From assembly GCF_002234615.1 (NCBI RefSeq), contig NZ_NMQW01000002.1:558001-622000 (forward strand): a DNA stretch of 64,000 bases. Reading direction: 5' to 3'. The translations under genes and the position numbers were made by a program. Of this stretch, positions 1 through 8,195 are shown one piece after another (position 1 is the first letter of the stretch; every line of letters begins with the position of its first letter). Under the pieces are notes generated by a model. The model was not told where the DNA came from and made no database searches. It saw only the letters and a program-made list of their open reading frames with translations. Source of the DNA: Paenibacillus rigui. GTDB taxonomy: Bacteria > Bacillota > Bacilli > Paenibacillales > NBRC-103111.

Positions 1-312
1 TGCCGATATCCCGGTTGTCGTATCCGCATGGTCGACGGAGACGGTAAAGGCTGTGCCGTGATAGTCGGTGTTTTTGGCCACCATTGGAGGCAAATCGAGC
101 TCCTTTGCACGCTCCTCCGTGAGCGGTACGCATACCAGACCGCGCCCTTCTTTGATCATAAAGTTAATCACCTCAGGCGTTGCTTTATCTGCCAAGGCGA
201 TAAAATCGCCTTCGTTTTCCCGGTCCTCATCATCTACCACGATGATGACCTTGCCCTGCATTAAATCGTCAAGTGCTTCTTCGATCGTGTGAAATTGAAT
301 CGATTTCGTCAT
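1..312 (-). CDS. ribBA: RibBA, 3,4-dihydroxy-2-butanone-4-phosphate synthase / GTP cyclohydrolase II (partial, N-terminal part)
   Basis: About 104 N-terminal residues are present; the gene runs off the left edge. The segment holds the DHBP synthase domain, including the acidic metal-binding motif [13 protein letters not shown] near residues 24-36, which converts ribulose 5-phosphate to the four-carbon riboflavin precursor. The ATG at 312 follows an AAGGAAGGGAG ribosome binding site. It lies 28 bases after ribE on the same strand, so it is the third gene of the rib operon under the FMN riboswitch. The GTP cyclohydrolase II half is assumed from the usual Firmicutes fusion and cannot be seen here. 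ribH would be expected next. Confidence 0.93.
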   Translation of the reverse strand, partial: MTKSIQFHTIEEALDDLMQGKVIIVVDDEDRENEGDFIALADKATPEVINFMIKEGRGLVCVPLTEERAKELDLPPMVAKNTDYHGTAFTVSVDHADTTTGISA

Positions 313-340
313 ATTGGCACTCCCTTCCTTGGATCGCTGC

Positions 341-1006
341 TTACATAAAGCCATGCTCGGATAAAAAGGACTCCGTGAGCGAGCCGGACTTGCTTGAAGC
401 CGGTTCCCCAGCGGTTCGGTAATGCAGCAGCTTTTCGATATATTTGCCCAGCACGTCGGCCTCCAGATTAACTTCATCCCCTGGCTGCTTTTGCTGAAGC
501 ACGGTTTGCGCAAGCGTATGAGGAATAATGGATACCGTAAACCGCTGCTCCGTCACCTGAACCAGGGTCAAGCTAATCCCATCGATCGTGATGGAGCCGT
601 GCGGAATTAAATATTTTAATATACTGCGGTCCTGAGGCTCTACCTGGAACACAACTGCATTCTCTTCGGGTTTACGTGAGGTAATCATCCCGATGGAATC
701 AACGTGACCTTGCACGATATGACCGCCGAATCGACCTCCTGCAGCCATAGCTCGCTCGAGATTAACCCGATCCCCGACACGAAGCCGCTCAAGAGACGTC
801 CTTCGGAACGTTTCGGGCATCACATCGACTGTAATGGAGCTGTCGTTAAACTCAACCACGGTCAAACATACACCATTGACAGAAATACTGTCACCCAAGT
901 GAACATCCTCCAGAATCTTCTTGGCCCCGATCGTTAATATCATTGCCTGTCCCTGCTTCGTAATACGGCGCATCGTACCGATTTCTTCAATAATGCCTGT
1001 GAACAT
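341..1006 (-). CDS. ribE: Riboflavin synthase alpha chain
   Basis: A 221-residue protein with the two tandem lumazine-binding repeats of riboflavin synthase. It opens with MFTGIIEE, and the second repeat contains a [12 protein letters not shown] motif. It dismutates two 6,7-dimethyl-8-ribityllumazine molecules to riboflavin in the cytoplasm. Its ATG follows the ribD stop directly with no gap, and its ribosome binding site (GAGGTGAAATAA) lies inside the ribD end, so translational coupling is likely. The C-terminal tail after about residue 195 is serine-rich and probably not catalytic. Normal family length. Confidence 0.96.
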   Translation of the reverse strand: MFTGIIEEIGTMRRITKQGQAMILTIGAKKILEDVHLGDSISVNGVCLTVVEFNDSSITVDVMPETFRRTSLERLRVGDRVNLERAMAAGGRFGGHIVQGHVDSIGMITSRKPEENAVVFQVEPQDRSILKYLIPHGSITIDGISLTLVQVTEQRFTVSIIPHTLAQTVLQQKQPGDEVNLEADVLGKYIEKLLHYRTAGEPASSKSGSLTESFLSEHGFM

Positions 1007-2119
1007 TTATTTCACCTCATTCCTGTAACGCGGGTACCCTGTGAGGCATACGTCACTGCCGAATTGCTGCACGGTCAGGCGCTCCAGCTCAATCGCATCC
1101 TTCATGAGCTCGAACCCGCCGAAGCTGAAGTTGCCGGGCGCCCCATTCCCGCCAATAATCTTCGGCGCATAAAACAGCAGCATCTTGTCGATAAGGCCGT
1201 TCTCCAGCATAGCCCCGTTCAGCTTCCCGCCGCCTTCCAGCAAAAGAGATCCGATGTCCCGCTCACCGAGCTTCACCATCGCCAGCCTCAAATCCACCTG
1301 CTGTCCGCTGCCGCACAGCAGTACGGTGATACCAGCCGCCTCCAACGCCTCCCGCTTGGCAGCATCTGCGTTCTCAGTCGTCAGGACTATCGTTTCAGCC
1401 GAACGATCGGTTACAACCTGAGCCGTTAGCGGGAGCTTTAGACCCGAATCCACAATGACGCGGATGGGATGTAACGCCGGTACCTCCAAACGCGTCGTCA
1501 ACAAAGGATCGTCGCTCAACACGGTCCCGATTCCCACCATAATGGCTTGATTCCGGTGGCGAAGCGTATGAACATAGGCTCGGGCAGCCGGCCCCGTGAT
1601 CCATTTGCTGTCTCCGCTCCGGGAGGCGATTTTGCCGTCCAGCGTGCTTGCGGTCTTTAGTGTGACAAAGGGGCGCCGCGTCTGGATAAAGTGGGTAAAT
1701 GCCTCATTCAGCTGCGAAGCCTCCGCTTGAAGAACACCGACATCAACATCCAAGCCATGACTCCGCAAACGTTCAAACCCGGAACCGGCAACTAACGGAT
1801 TCGGATCCGAGCATGCTACCACGACACGTTTGACCTTTTCTTTGATCAGCCGATCGCTGCAAGGAGGTGTCTTGCCAAAGTGGCTGCACGGCTCCAGCGT
1901 CACATAAGCGGTACTGCCCTCCGCCTCGGGTCCTGCCATTTGCAGGGCATGTATTTCCGCGTGAGCGGTGCCGCGTTTCAAGTGGGCTCCCATGCCGACG
2001 ATGCGTCCGTCTTTGACAAGCACACATCCGACTACGGGGTTAATTCCCGTTTGTCCGCTGGCTCCTTCAGCAAGCTGAATCGCCAGTCTCATGTAAAACT
2101 CATCGTTGAGCAGTTCCAC
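1007..2119 (-). CDS. ribD: Bifunctional riboflavin biosynthesis deaminase/reductase RibD
   Basis: A 370-residue cytoplasmic enzyme for the deaminase and reductase steps after GTP ring opening. The N-terminal cytidine-deaminase-like domain shows HAEIHAL (about residue 53) and PCSHFGKTPPC (about 77-87), the zinc site. The C-terminal reductase domain starts near residue 150 with the VTLKTASTLDGKIA motif. The start is a GTG at 2119 behind a strong GGAGGAGGAAAG site. First gene of the rib operon, preceded by an FMN riboswitch and a terminator hairpin that ends about 30 bases upstream of the start, so expression should fall when FMN is plentiful. Confidence 0.96.
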   Translation of the reverse strand: MELLNDEFYMRLAIQLAEGASGQTGINPVVGCVLVKDGRIVGMGAHLKRGTAHAEIHALQMAGPEAEGSTAYVTLEPCSHFGKTPPCSDRLIKEKVKRVVVACSDPNPLVAGSGFERLRSHGLDVDVGVLQAEASQLNEAFTHFIQTRRPFVTLKTASTLDGKIASRSGDSKWITGPAARAYVHTLRHRNQAIMVGIGTVLSDDPLLTTRLEVPALHPIRVIVDSGLKLPLTAQVVTDRSAETIVLTTENADAAKREALEAAGITVLLCGSGQQVDLRLAMVKLGERDIGSLLLEGGGKLNGAMLENGLIDKMLLFYAPKIIGGNGAPGNFSFGGFELMKDAIELERLTVQQFGSDVCLTGYPRYRNEVK

Positions 2120-2150
2120 CTTTCCTCCTCCTCCCTAATGCTTTTTGTAA

Positions 2151-2188
2151 CAAAAAAAGCCCTCTTTTTCCAAAGAAAAAGGGGCTTG
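2151..2188 (-). terminator. Intrinsic terminator of the rib leader
   Basis: In minus-strand reading the stem AAGCCCC...GGGCTT with inner TTTTTC/GAAAAA pairing is followed by a run of seven T. It lies just upstream of the ribD ribosome binding site and downstream of the FMN aptamer, so it is the probable off-state terminator of the riboswitch. It is about 315 bases from the aptamer, which is unusually far. Confidence 0.75.
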
Positions 2189-2502
2189 GCTAGACAGGAT
2201 TATGTAAACGCAGAGTGATGAAGGACATACCTATTGCTGTCCAGCTTGCTTGAAGCATTCATGAGAAAAAAAGCATCACGAAAAAAGAAAAGCTGCCGCT
2301 TCAGGTGACAAGGAAGGCCTCCGATTAGCTGTTGCCGCTGACGGACATGAAAACCAAGACGAATGTCGTAGGTTAAAATGCTGTCTCACAGCAACCCAAA
2401 TAAACGGTGTACGCAACTCCGCTGTGCCCATTGAGCATCTCGTGAATATCATTTTCAACTCTTGTTGATTCAAGCAATAGCAAATAAGCATGTGATCTAC
2501 GT

Positions 2503-2660
2503 TTTCCTTCTCCCATCCAGACTATACTGTCGGTCTCGGAATTTCACCGAGTCAGCCGGCCGCGGCAAAGCTGCGGACGGGTCACGGACTGAACATCAAT
2601 GCGAGAGCTCGCATTGACGTATCACCGCCGGTAGGGAATTTCACCCTGCCCCGAAGGAAA
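2503..2660 (-). ncRNA. FMN riboswitch (RFN element)
   Basis: Reading the minus strand, all RFN hallmarks are present: AGGGTGAAATTCCCTACCGG, then CGGTGAT, GACCCGTCCGC, GGCTGACTCGGTGAAATT, and the closing GTATAGTCTGGATGGGAGAA. The terminal P1 stem pairs the ends (TTCCTTCGGGG with the GAGAAGG side). The aptamer binds FMN and controls transcription into ribD-ribE-ribBA. Found only as a leader of riboflavin genes, which agrees with the neighbours. Confidence 0.96.
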
Positions 2661-2673
2661 CTTACTTTTGTTT

Positions 2674-2702
2674 AGTATATAATCAAAACTTCGTTTTGTC
2701 CA
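2674..2702 (-). promoter_or_regulatory. Sigma-A promoter of the rib operon
   Basis: Minus strand: TGGACA (2697-2702), a 17-base spacer, then TATACT (2674-2679), just upstream of the FMN aptamer and just past the ppiB stop. Only one mismatch to the -35 consensus. Confidence 0.7.
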
Positions 2703-2722
2703 GCGTTGGCCTGGAGCTTAAA

Positions 2723-3154
2723 TCATACTTCAACGACTTTAACGGATTCCATTTTGTCACGGCCTTGGAATGCATCAACGTGCTCCATACCGGATGCAAC
2801 TTTACCGAAAACGGTATGCTGTCCATCCAAATGCGGCTGCGGCTGGTACACGATATAGAACTGGCTTCCGCCTGTGTTGCGTCCGGCATGAGCCATTGCA
2901 AGGGAACCGCGCTCGTGCTTGTTCGGGTTGATTTCGCAGTTGATTTTGTAGCCTGGACCGCCAGTTCCGGTTCCAGTCGGGCATCCGCCTTGAGCTACGA
3001 AGCCAGGAATTACACGGTGGAATACCAAACCGTCGTAAAATCCTTCGTTTGCTAATTTCTCAAAGTTAGCAACCGTATTCGGAGCATCCTTTTCAAAAAG
3101 ATCGATGACGATTTCGCCACCGTTTGCCATTTTAATTTGAGCTTGCTTTGCCAT
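2723..3154 (-). CDS. ppiB: Peptidyl-prolyl cis-trans isomerase, cyclophilin type
   Basis: A 143-residue cytoplasmic cyclophilin. Family motifs include [13 protein letters not shown] and the ALAMAHAG / NTGGSQFYI segment, with the catalytic arginine in FHRVI. The ATG at 3154 is chosen because AAAGGAG lies 11 bases upstream; the in-frame GTG at 3166 sits on the ribosome binding site itself. The gene lies between lysA and rib, as in B. subtilis, and ends only 20 bases before the rib promoter. It catalyses proline isomerisation during protein folding. Confidence 0.95.
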   Translation of the reverse strand: MAKQAQIKMANGGEIVIDLFEKDAPNTVANFEKLANEGFYDGLVFHRVIPGFVAQGGCPTGTGTGGPGYKINCEINPNKHERGSLAMAHAGRNTGGSQFYIVYQPQPHLDGQHTVFGKVASGMEHVDAFQGRDKMESVKVVEV

Positions 3155-3237
3155 ATCGGGGAACACTCCTTTATTATTTCAATGAGTCCTATTGTACTAT
3201 AATGCCGACCTGTGCACAAATGCAGAATGTGAACAGG

Positions 3238-3277
3238 TAAAAAGAGGCCGCCGCAGAATGTTCTCCACGGCAGCCGG
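3238..3277 (-). terminator. Terminator after lysA
   Basis: Minus strand: GGCTGCCG and CGGCGGCC pair across a 14-base loop with one G-T wobble, followed by TCTTTTT. It separates the spoVA-lysA transcript from ppiB. Confidence 0.75.
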
Positions 3278-3309
3278 TCCTTTAGCAGGTCCAGTGTTCC
3301 TAACACAGC

Positions 3310-4641
3310 CTATACGGTCGGTGAAACCTGTTTCATCCGCGCGGGAATCACATCGTTGCCTACGATATCCTCGAACGATTCACGTTCGACGACCACATCG
3401 GCCGTACCGTCCTTGACGAATACAACTGCCGGACGGCGGATCCGGTTGTAGTTGCTGGCCATCGCATAATTGTAGGCGCCTGTGCAGGAAACGGCAAGCA
3501 AGTCGCCGGACTCTACCTTAGGAAGCTCTACATCCCAGATGAGCATATCGCCGCTTTCGCAGCATTTGCCCGCTATCGAGACCAGCTCTTCATTCTCTTC
3601 GTTCGCACGGTTGGCGAGCATCGCCTCGTAACGAGACTCATAAAGTGCCGGACGAGGGTTATCGGTCATTCCTCCGTCGACGGCCACATATTTGCGAACG
3701 CCTGGAATATCTTTATACGTGCCAACCGTATAAAGCGTTGTGCCAGAGTCCCCTACGATGCTGCGGCCCGGCTCCACCCAAATTTCGGGTGTCGGATAGT
3801 TGAACTTCGTAAAATTCGTCTTGATCGATTCGGTTATAGCTTTGACATACTGTGCCACAGGCAAGGGGGTGTCTCCCTCCACGTAGCGAATGCCGAAGCC
3901 TCCGCCCAAATTGATGACGGAGAATACGACATTCAGCTCGTCACGAACGTTAGCGGCGAAGCCAATCACTTTGTCCACAGCCATTTGGAAGCCCTCAACC
4001 TCGAAAATTTGCGAGCCGATGTGGGAATGCACGCCCAACAGCTCAATGTTCGGAAGCTCTACAGCTTGCTGCACGGCACGGAACGCCGAACCATTATCGA
4101 TATCGAAGCCAAATTTGGAATCCGTTTGACCTGTGGATATATATTCATGCGTATGCGCCTCGACGCCAGGCGTGATGCGGAATAAAATTTTGACCTTTTG
4201 GCGTTTTTCACCCGCTATGGCATTCAGCATATGCAGCTCCACCATGTTATCGACGACAAAACAGCCGATTTTGGCATCGATGGCCATGCCTATTTCATAC
4301 GGCGTTTTGTTGTTGCCATGAAAGTGAATCCGCTCTGCAGGAAATCCTGCCTGCATCGCTGTATATAATTCGCCATCCGAGACCACGTCCAGAGACATGC
4401 CCTCTTCTTCTACAATACGGCACATGGCCATGACGCAAAACGCCTTGCTGGCATAAGCCACTTGAAATTTCAATCCGGATGCACGAAATGCTTCAACATA
4501 TTCGCGGCAGCGCTGACGGATTAATGCCTCATCCATGACGTAAAGCGGCGTACCGAACTGCTGAGCCAATTGTTGCGTATCACAACCGCCGATTTGGAGG
4601 TGTCCTTTATCGTTAATCATACTTGTTCCATGTAAGTACAT
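3310..4641 (-). CDS. lysA: Diaminopimelate decarboxylase
   Basis: A 443-residue PLP enzyme that converts meso-diaminopimelate to L-lysine. Visible motifs are YASKAF with the PLP lysine (about residue 65), HGNNKT, the glycine-rich GGGFG near residue 247, the EPGRSIVG phosphate-binding motif, and CCESGD near residue 360 with the catalytic cysteine. The gene follows spoVAF on the same strand, the same order as in B. subtilis, where lysine genes travel with the spore spoVA operon. No lysine riboswitch is seen in the 77-base gap upstream. A good terminator follows. Confidence 0.97.
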   Translation of the reverse strand: MYLHGTSMINDKGHLQIGGCDTQQLAQQFGTPLYVMDEALIRQRCREYVEAFRASGLKFQVAYASKAFCVMAMCRIVEEEGMSLDVVSDGELYTAMQAGFPAERIHFHGNNKTPYEIGMAIDAKIGCFVVDNMVELHMLNAIAGEKRQKVKILFRITPGVEAHTHEYISTGQTDSKFGFDIDNGSAFRAVQQAVELPNIELLGVHSHIGSQIFEVEGFQMAVDKVIGFAANVRDELNVVFSVINLGGGFGIRYVEGDTPLPVAQYVKAITESIKTNFTKFNYPTPEIWVEPGRSIVGDSGTTLYTVGTYKDIPGVRKYVAVDGGMTDNPRPALYESRYEAMLANRANEENEELVSIAGKCCESGDMLIWDVELPKVESGDLLAVSCTGAYNYAMASNYNRIRRPAVVFVKDGTADVVVERESFEDIVGNDVIPARMKQVSPTV

Positions 4642-4718
4642 CGTCCGTATCCCTCTTCCCCCTAAGCATTACATCTAAAGTACCATAGAAAAGGATATGC
4701 TGACAACATGAGGATTGC

Positions 4719-6557
4719 TTATTGTTCAGGCTGTCTTGTGCTATCCGAAGTTTTGGTTAAGCTCATGCGTGTCTTCACGGACAGGAACGGCTTACGGACC
4801 ATAATATGGTTCAAAGCTTTGAAATTAAACGGAATAAACGGCCACATATAAGGAGCGTTATAGGACCGGCGTGTCGCTAAGTAGATAAACCAAACCGTGG
4901 TTCCAATCACAAGTCCCGGTACCTTGAACACGGCTGCCAGCAATAGCAAAGCCAACCGGGTCAATCGGTTTGCCAGGCTTAGCTCGTAGCTTGGGGTCGC
5001 GAAAGTTCCGACCGCAGCCACAGCCAAGTAAAGGATAACCTCGTTGACAAAAAGCCCGGTCTTGACGGCGACATCGCCTACCAAAATGGCTGCCACCAGC
5101 CCCATGGCCGTCGCCAAAGGAGATGGCGTATGTACTGCGGCCATTCGCATCAGGTCGATCCCGAGCTCCGCTATCAGAAACTGAAGCAGCAGCGGGAGCT
5201 TCGCGGCCTTTTGCGGACCGATGAATTCAAGCCCGGCCGGTTTCAGCTCAGGTGAGGTTACCAGCAGAAACCATAGAGGCAGCAAAAACAACGATGCCAT
5301 AATCCCGATAAACCGAACCCATCGCAGGTAGCTGCCCGTCATTGGCGTTTGGCGGTATTCCTCTGCATGCTGCACATGATGGAAGAAGGTTGTCGGCATG
5401 ATCATAACGCTCGGGGACGTATCCACGAAGACGGCGACATGTCCCTCCAGCAGATGAACGGAAACGACGTCGGGACGCTCGGAATAGCGAACCATCGGAT
5501 ACGGATTCCATCCCGTACCTACGATGGCTTCTTCCAGCTGCTTCTCAGCCAAGGGAAGGCCGTCTACCTTGACCGTTTTAATTTTGTCGCGAATCGCTTC
5601 GACCAGATCATGGTCGCAAATATCATCGATGTAGGCCAAGCAAATATCGGTGTGCGTGCGCCTCCCTGCCCTCATGATCTCCAGCTTCAGCCGCGGGTCG
5701 CGAATACGGCGCCGGACCAGCGTCACATTCGTCAGCAAGGTCTCGACGAAGCCGTCGCGCGAACCCCGAACAACCCGCTCCAAATCGGGCTCTTCCGTGG
5801 AGCGGACCGGGAAGTTTTTGGTGTCTACAATAATAGCACTGCTCGAGCCTTCAAAGAAAAAGGCGGAGGCTCCCATGGACACATTGTCGATGACCTCGCT
5901 CAGCTTGTTCGTCTGCTTTACCTGAATATGCGGAATGAGCGCATCCATGAACAGCTGCACTCTCTTATCCCCTTTTTCTTCGGTAATCGCATGATGAATC
6001 GGGGAATCGCTCAAAGTCTTTTCTTCGGCTCGATTCGAATTGAGGCTATCTCCCAATCCATCAGCATAAGATAACCTGTCCAGGATAGCGGTCAGGACCG
6101 TATCTTTGGCAAAGCCGTTATAGTAAAAGATTCCAACCTTGCTTCCCCCGAACACCATCTCACGGAATACCACGTCAAAGCTTTTATTCAGCCCGACCTG
6201 TTCCTCCAGGGCTCTCTTCAGCTCCCTGAAATCCGGCATAATATGGTCTTCCTTTTTGTACTTCATTTCTTCTCGGGTAAGCTTGTCCTCGGTTTGTTGT
6301 GACGGCGCTTCCTTCCGTGCTCTCTCCCCGACATGGTGAGACCCGTCCCGGTCATCCCCATCAGCCTGATCCTCCCGAGTATTCGTCCGCTTCTCCCGCT
6401 CAAGCTCCGCCTCGTGCTCGCTCCTGTGCTCCTCAGCCGGTTCATCGTGGGGCAAAATATTGCCTTCTTTATCGATCTCAAGCTTAGGCTCTTCCTTGGA
6501 AGCGGCTCTTTCACCATTGAATATTTGTTTGGGTCTTATAGGTATTTTACGCATCAT
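4719..6557 (-). CDS. spoVAF: SpoVAF-like GerA-family spore membrane protein
   Basis: About 612 residues in the family of GerA-type germinant receptor A subunits. The core (from about residue 105) shows EQVGLNKSFDVVFREM, then a soluble N-domain, and a hydrophobic C-terminal half with several membrane segments (LFLLPLWFLLVTS, LPLLLQFLIAELGIDLMRMA, FKVPGLVIGT). SpoVAF acts in the spore inner membrane in germination. The ATG at 6557 has AAAGGAG five bases upstream, so upstream in-frame starts overlapping spoVAB are rejected. Odd: the first roughly 100 residues are a highly charged Glu/Arg/Asp/His-rich stretch, making the protein about 120 residues longer than B. subtilis SpoVAF as I recall it. 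Last spoVA gene before lysA. Confidence 0.87.
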   Translation of the reverse strand: MMRKIPIRPKQIFNGERAASKEEPKLEIDKEGNILPHDEPAEEHRSEHEAELEREKRTNTREDQADGDDRDGSHHVGERARKEAPSQQTEDKLTREEMKYKKEDHIMPDFRELKRALEEQVGLNKSFDVVFREMVFGGSKVGIFYYNGFAKDTVLTAILDRLSYADGLGDSLNSNRAEEKTLSDSPIHHAITEEKGDKRVQLFMDALIPHIQVKQTNKLSEVIDNVSMGASAFFFEGSSSAIIVDTKNFPVRSTEEPDLERVVRGSRDGFVETLLTNVTLVRRRIRDPRLKLEIMRAGRRTHTDICLAYIDDICDHDLVEAIRDKIKTVKVDGLPLAEKQLEEAIVGTGWNPYPMVRYSERPDVVSVHLLEGHVAVFVDTSPSVMIMPTTFFHHVQHAEEYRQTPMTGSYLRWVRFIGIMASLFLLPLWFLLVTSPELKPAGLEFIGPQKAAKLPLLLQFLIAELGIDLMRMAAVHTPSPLATAMGLVAAILVGDVAVKTGLFVNEVILYLAVAAVGTFATPSYELSLANRLTRLALLLLAAVFKVPGLVIGTTVWFIYLATRRSYNAPYMWPFIPFNFKALNHIMVRKPFLSVKTRMSLTKTSDSTRQPEQ

Positions 6558-6589
6558 TTGTGCTCCTTTCATGAATGGGATGTGCCCTG

Positions 6590-7015
6590 TTAACCGAGAA
6601 AATGAAGCCAATCCAGCAGCGAACCGAGAACTTTACCGAAAATCATTGCCATAAGCAGCCATATCATATACGATCCCATACCAATCCGTTTGGCCAAAAT
6701 CGGCAGTACGTTAATCACTTCCGTGAGCGCACCCGCCAGCATCCCGACAAAGCACCCGGCAAACAGGCCGAAGAAGGCCGCAGCCATAGGAAAGAAGGAA
6801 AAGGACCAATCAAAAAAATCGGTACATGTAAAAAACAGCGAGCCGCCAATCACCGCCCCCTCGTACCAGCGAATCAGATGATATGTACGGCTAATTTGCG
6901 CCAGCCTGGGGATAATATCCAGTACCACGAGAAAGGCAACCATGCCGCTGCCTACGGCGATCCCGCCGGCCAATCCCAAAAAAACTTGGAGAGGCGCCGC
7001 CCACCACAAGGTCAT
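6590..7015 (-). CDS. spoVAB: Stage V sporulation protein AB
   Basis: A 141-residue, highly hydrophobic protein with about four or five membrane segments, matching SpoVAB (GLAGGIAVGSGMVAFLVVLDIIPRL at the N-terminus). Part of the SpoVA set needed for dipicolinic acid uptake into the forespore. Its ATG overlaps the spoVAA stop by four bases, showing tight coupling. Unlike B. subtilis, the next gene is spoVAF, not spoVAC. Confidence 0.88.
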   Translation of the reverse strand: MTLWWAAPLQVFLGLAGGIAVGSGMVAFLVVLDIIPRLAQISRTYHLIRWYEGAVIGGSLFFTCTDFFDWSFSFFPMAAAFFGLFAGCFVGMLAGALTEVINVLPILAKRIGMGSYMIWLLMAMIFGKVLGSLLDWLHFLG

Positions 7016-7644
7016 TGCTTCTCCCTCGTTTCATGTATCTTGCAGTATTCCTCCGTTACAACGTAGGTGTTCACGTTTTCTTGGTACATGAACATTTCAA
7101 CCTCCAGCGGACTTGGCTCCTCGTTAAATTTCTTTTTGAACAAATGGTTGAAAAAGACAATCATCCCGACCCCGATCCCGATGGAATAAGGTATTTGCAA
7201 GAGCAATGGATGTTGAATCCTCTGGCCTGTAAGAAGCTGGTACATGCGCTGGTGCACCTCCGCCATACTAACATCCGCATGGAAATTCATAATGGCCAGC
7301 CCCGAACCGACGAACAATAAAAGCCAAACCATAGTAATGAGAATTAAATTAGGCGGCTTTCGTTCTTCGAATACTTCAACCAAACAGTGCGGCTCTCCGA
7401 AATGCTCAATTTGGAGCCTTGGATATATTTGTTTTATTTTCTCCACTATAAGCATCATATCGACGAGCACGATGTTGCCCTCCCGCTCCTTCGGCTGATG
7501 CAGCAGCAGCTTATGCAATGCCTCTTCATACTCCGGTTCGACGAGCAGTTGGGCAATTCGCCCCAAATAGATCGCCTCTCCCCTTCGTACGGAAATTCGT
7601 TTACGTAATCGAATGTAAACAGTGGAGCTGATAGTTGCGTTCAT
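7012..7644 (-). CDS. spoVAA: Stage V sporulation protein AA
   Basis: A 210-residue protein with a soluble N-terminal half (VYIRLRKRISVRRGEAIYLGRIAQL) and two membrane segments in the C-terminal half, near residues 105-120 and 152-170, as in SpoVAA. The start at 7644 follows AAGGGAGGG. It heads a spoVAA-spoVAB-spoVAF-lysA string, and a forespore-type promoter lies about 30 bases upstream. The role in dipicolinate transport and spore maturation comes from the family; the exact biochemical part of AA is not known to me. Confidence 0.88.
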   Translation of the reverse strand: MNATISSTVYIRLRKRISVRRGEAIYLGRIAQLLVEPEYEEALHKLLLHQPKEREGNIVLVDMMLIVEKIKQIYPRLQIEHFGEPHCLVEVFEERKPPNLILITMVWLLLFVGSGLAIMNFHADVSMAEVHQRMYQLLTGQRIQHPLLLQIPYSIGIGVGMIVFFNHLFKKKFNEEPSPLEVEMFMYQENVNTYVVTEEYCKIHETREKQ

Positions 7645-7674
7645 CCGCCTACCCTCCCTTGTGCATTTATCCCA

Positions 7675-7704
7675 TAGTATGAAAAAAAAGCGCTGTGCAT
7701 AGTC
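7675..7704 (-). promoter_or_regulatory. Candidate sigma-G promoter of the spoVA operon
   Basis: Minus strand: GACTA (7700-7704), an 18-base spacer, CATACTA (7675-7681). The -10 matches the sigma-G/F form CATNNTA; the -35 has one mismatch to GHATR. spoVA is sigma-G dependent in B. subtilis. Confidence 0.5.
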
Positions 7705-7850
7705 ATAACCCGTTATGGCAATAATTCACTTGAAAGCATGTATAACCTTTCACAGCTTTAGGAAGATTAACTGTACAAACCTAAAGACATTCCATGGAAA
7801 AGCGGCTTCGAGGTTCTTTGTTTACACAAACCAAGAAAGGGTGTTTTTAA

Positions 7851-8060
7851 ATGGGTAAAGTAGCACTTACGCTTGTCATTATCGGCGCACTAAACTGGTT
7901 GCTAGTCGGATTGTTCGAGTGGGATCTCGTTACGGCACTGCTTGGTGGGGACATTCATCGCGAATCTTCCGGCATCAGCCGAATCGTGTATACATTGGTC
8001 GGCCTGTCCGGCTTGTATTGTTTAAAATATTTGTTCATGGACGAATCCAGAGCAAGATAA
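7851..8060 (+). CDS. DUF378 family small membrane protein
   Basis: A 69-residue protein with two membrane segments. The sequence VALTLVIIGALNWLLVGLFEWDLV is typical of the DUF378 family, whose function is unknown. The ribosome binding site AAAGGGTG lies about seven bases before the ATG. It is a stand-alone plus-strand gene with its own terminator, placed between spoVAA and the nitric oxide synthase gene. Confidence 0.88.
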   Translation: MGKVALTLVIIGALNWLLVGLFEWDLVTALLGGDIHRESSGISRIVYTLVGLSGLYCLKYLFMDESRAR

Positions 8061-8100
8061 AGCTGTTTGGAGCTCTGGAGTGTGCGACAAATGCCACAAA

Positions 8101-8136
8101 AAAGCCCTGCGTTCCAAAACGCAGAGCTTTTTTTTA
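8101..8136 (+). terminator. Terminator after the DUF378 gene
   Basis: AGCCCTGCGTT pairs with AACGCAGAGCT across a short loop, followed by a run of T. The A-run on the other side means it could also work on the minus strand. Confidence 0.8.
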
Positions 8137-8195
8137 TGATAAAATTTTAGAGTAACCTATGGTTGGACAGCAAAGGAAAGCGGTGTGAACACCTG

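Noticed and set aside
2276-2491. 71-codon frame in the rib leader
   Set aside because: No ribosome binding site, no recognisable protein, and it lies inside a riboswitch leader; mentioned only as context for the long spacer.
4642-4718. Lysine riboswitch before lysA
   Set aside because: The 77-base gap is too short and lacks the L-box motifs.
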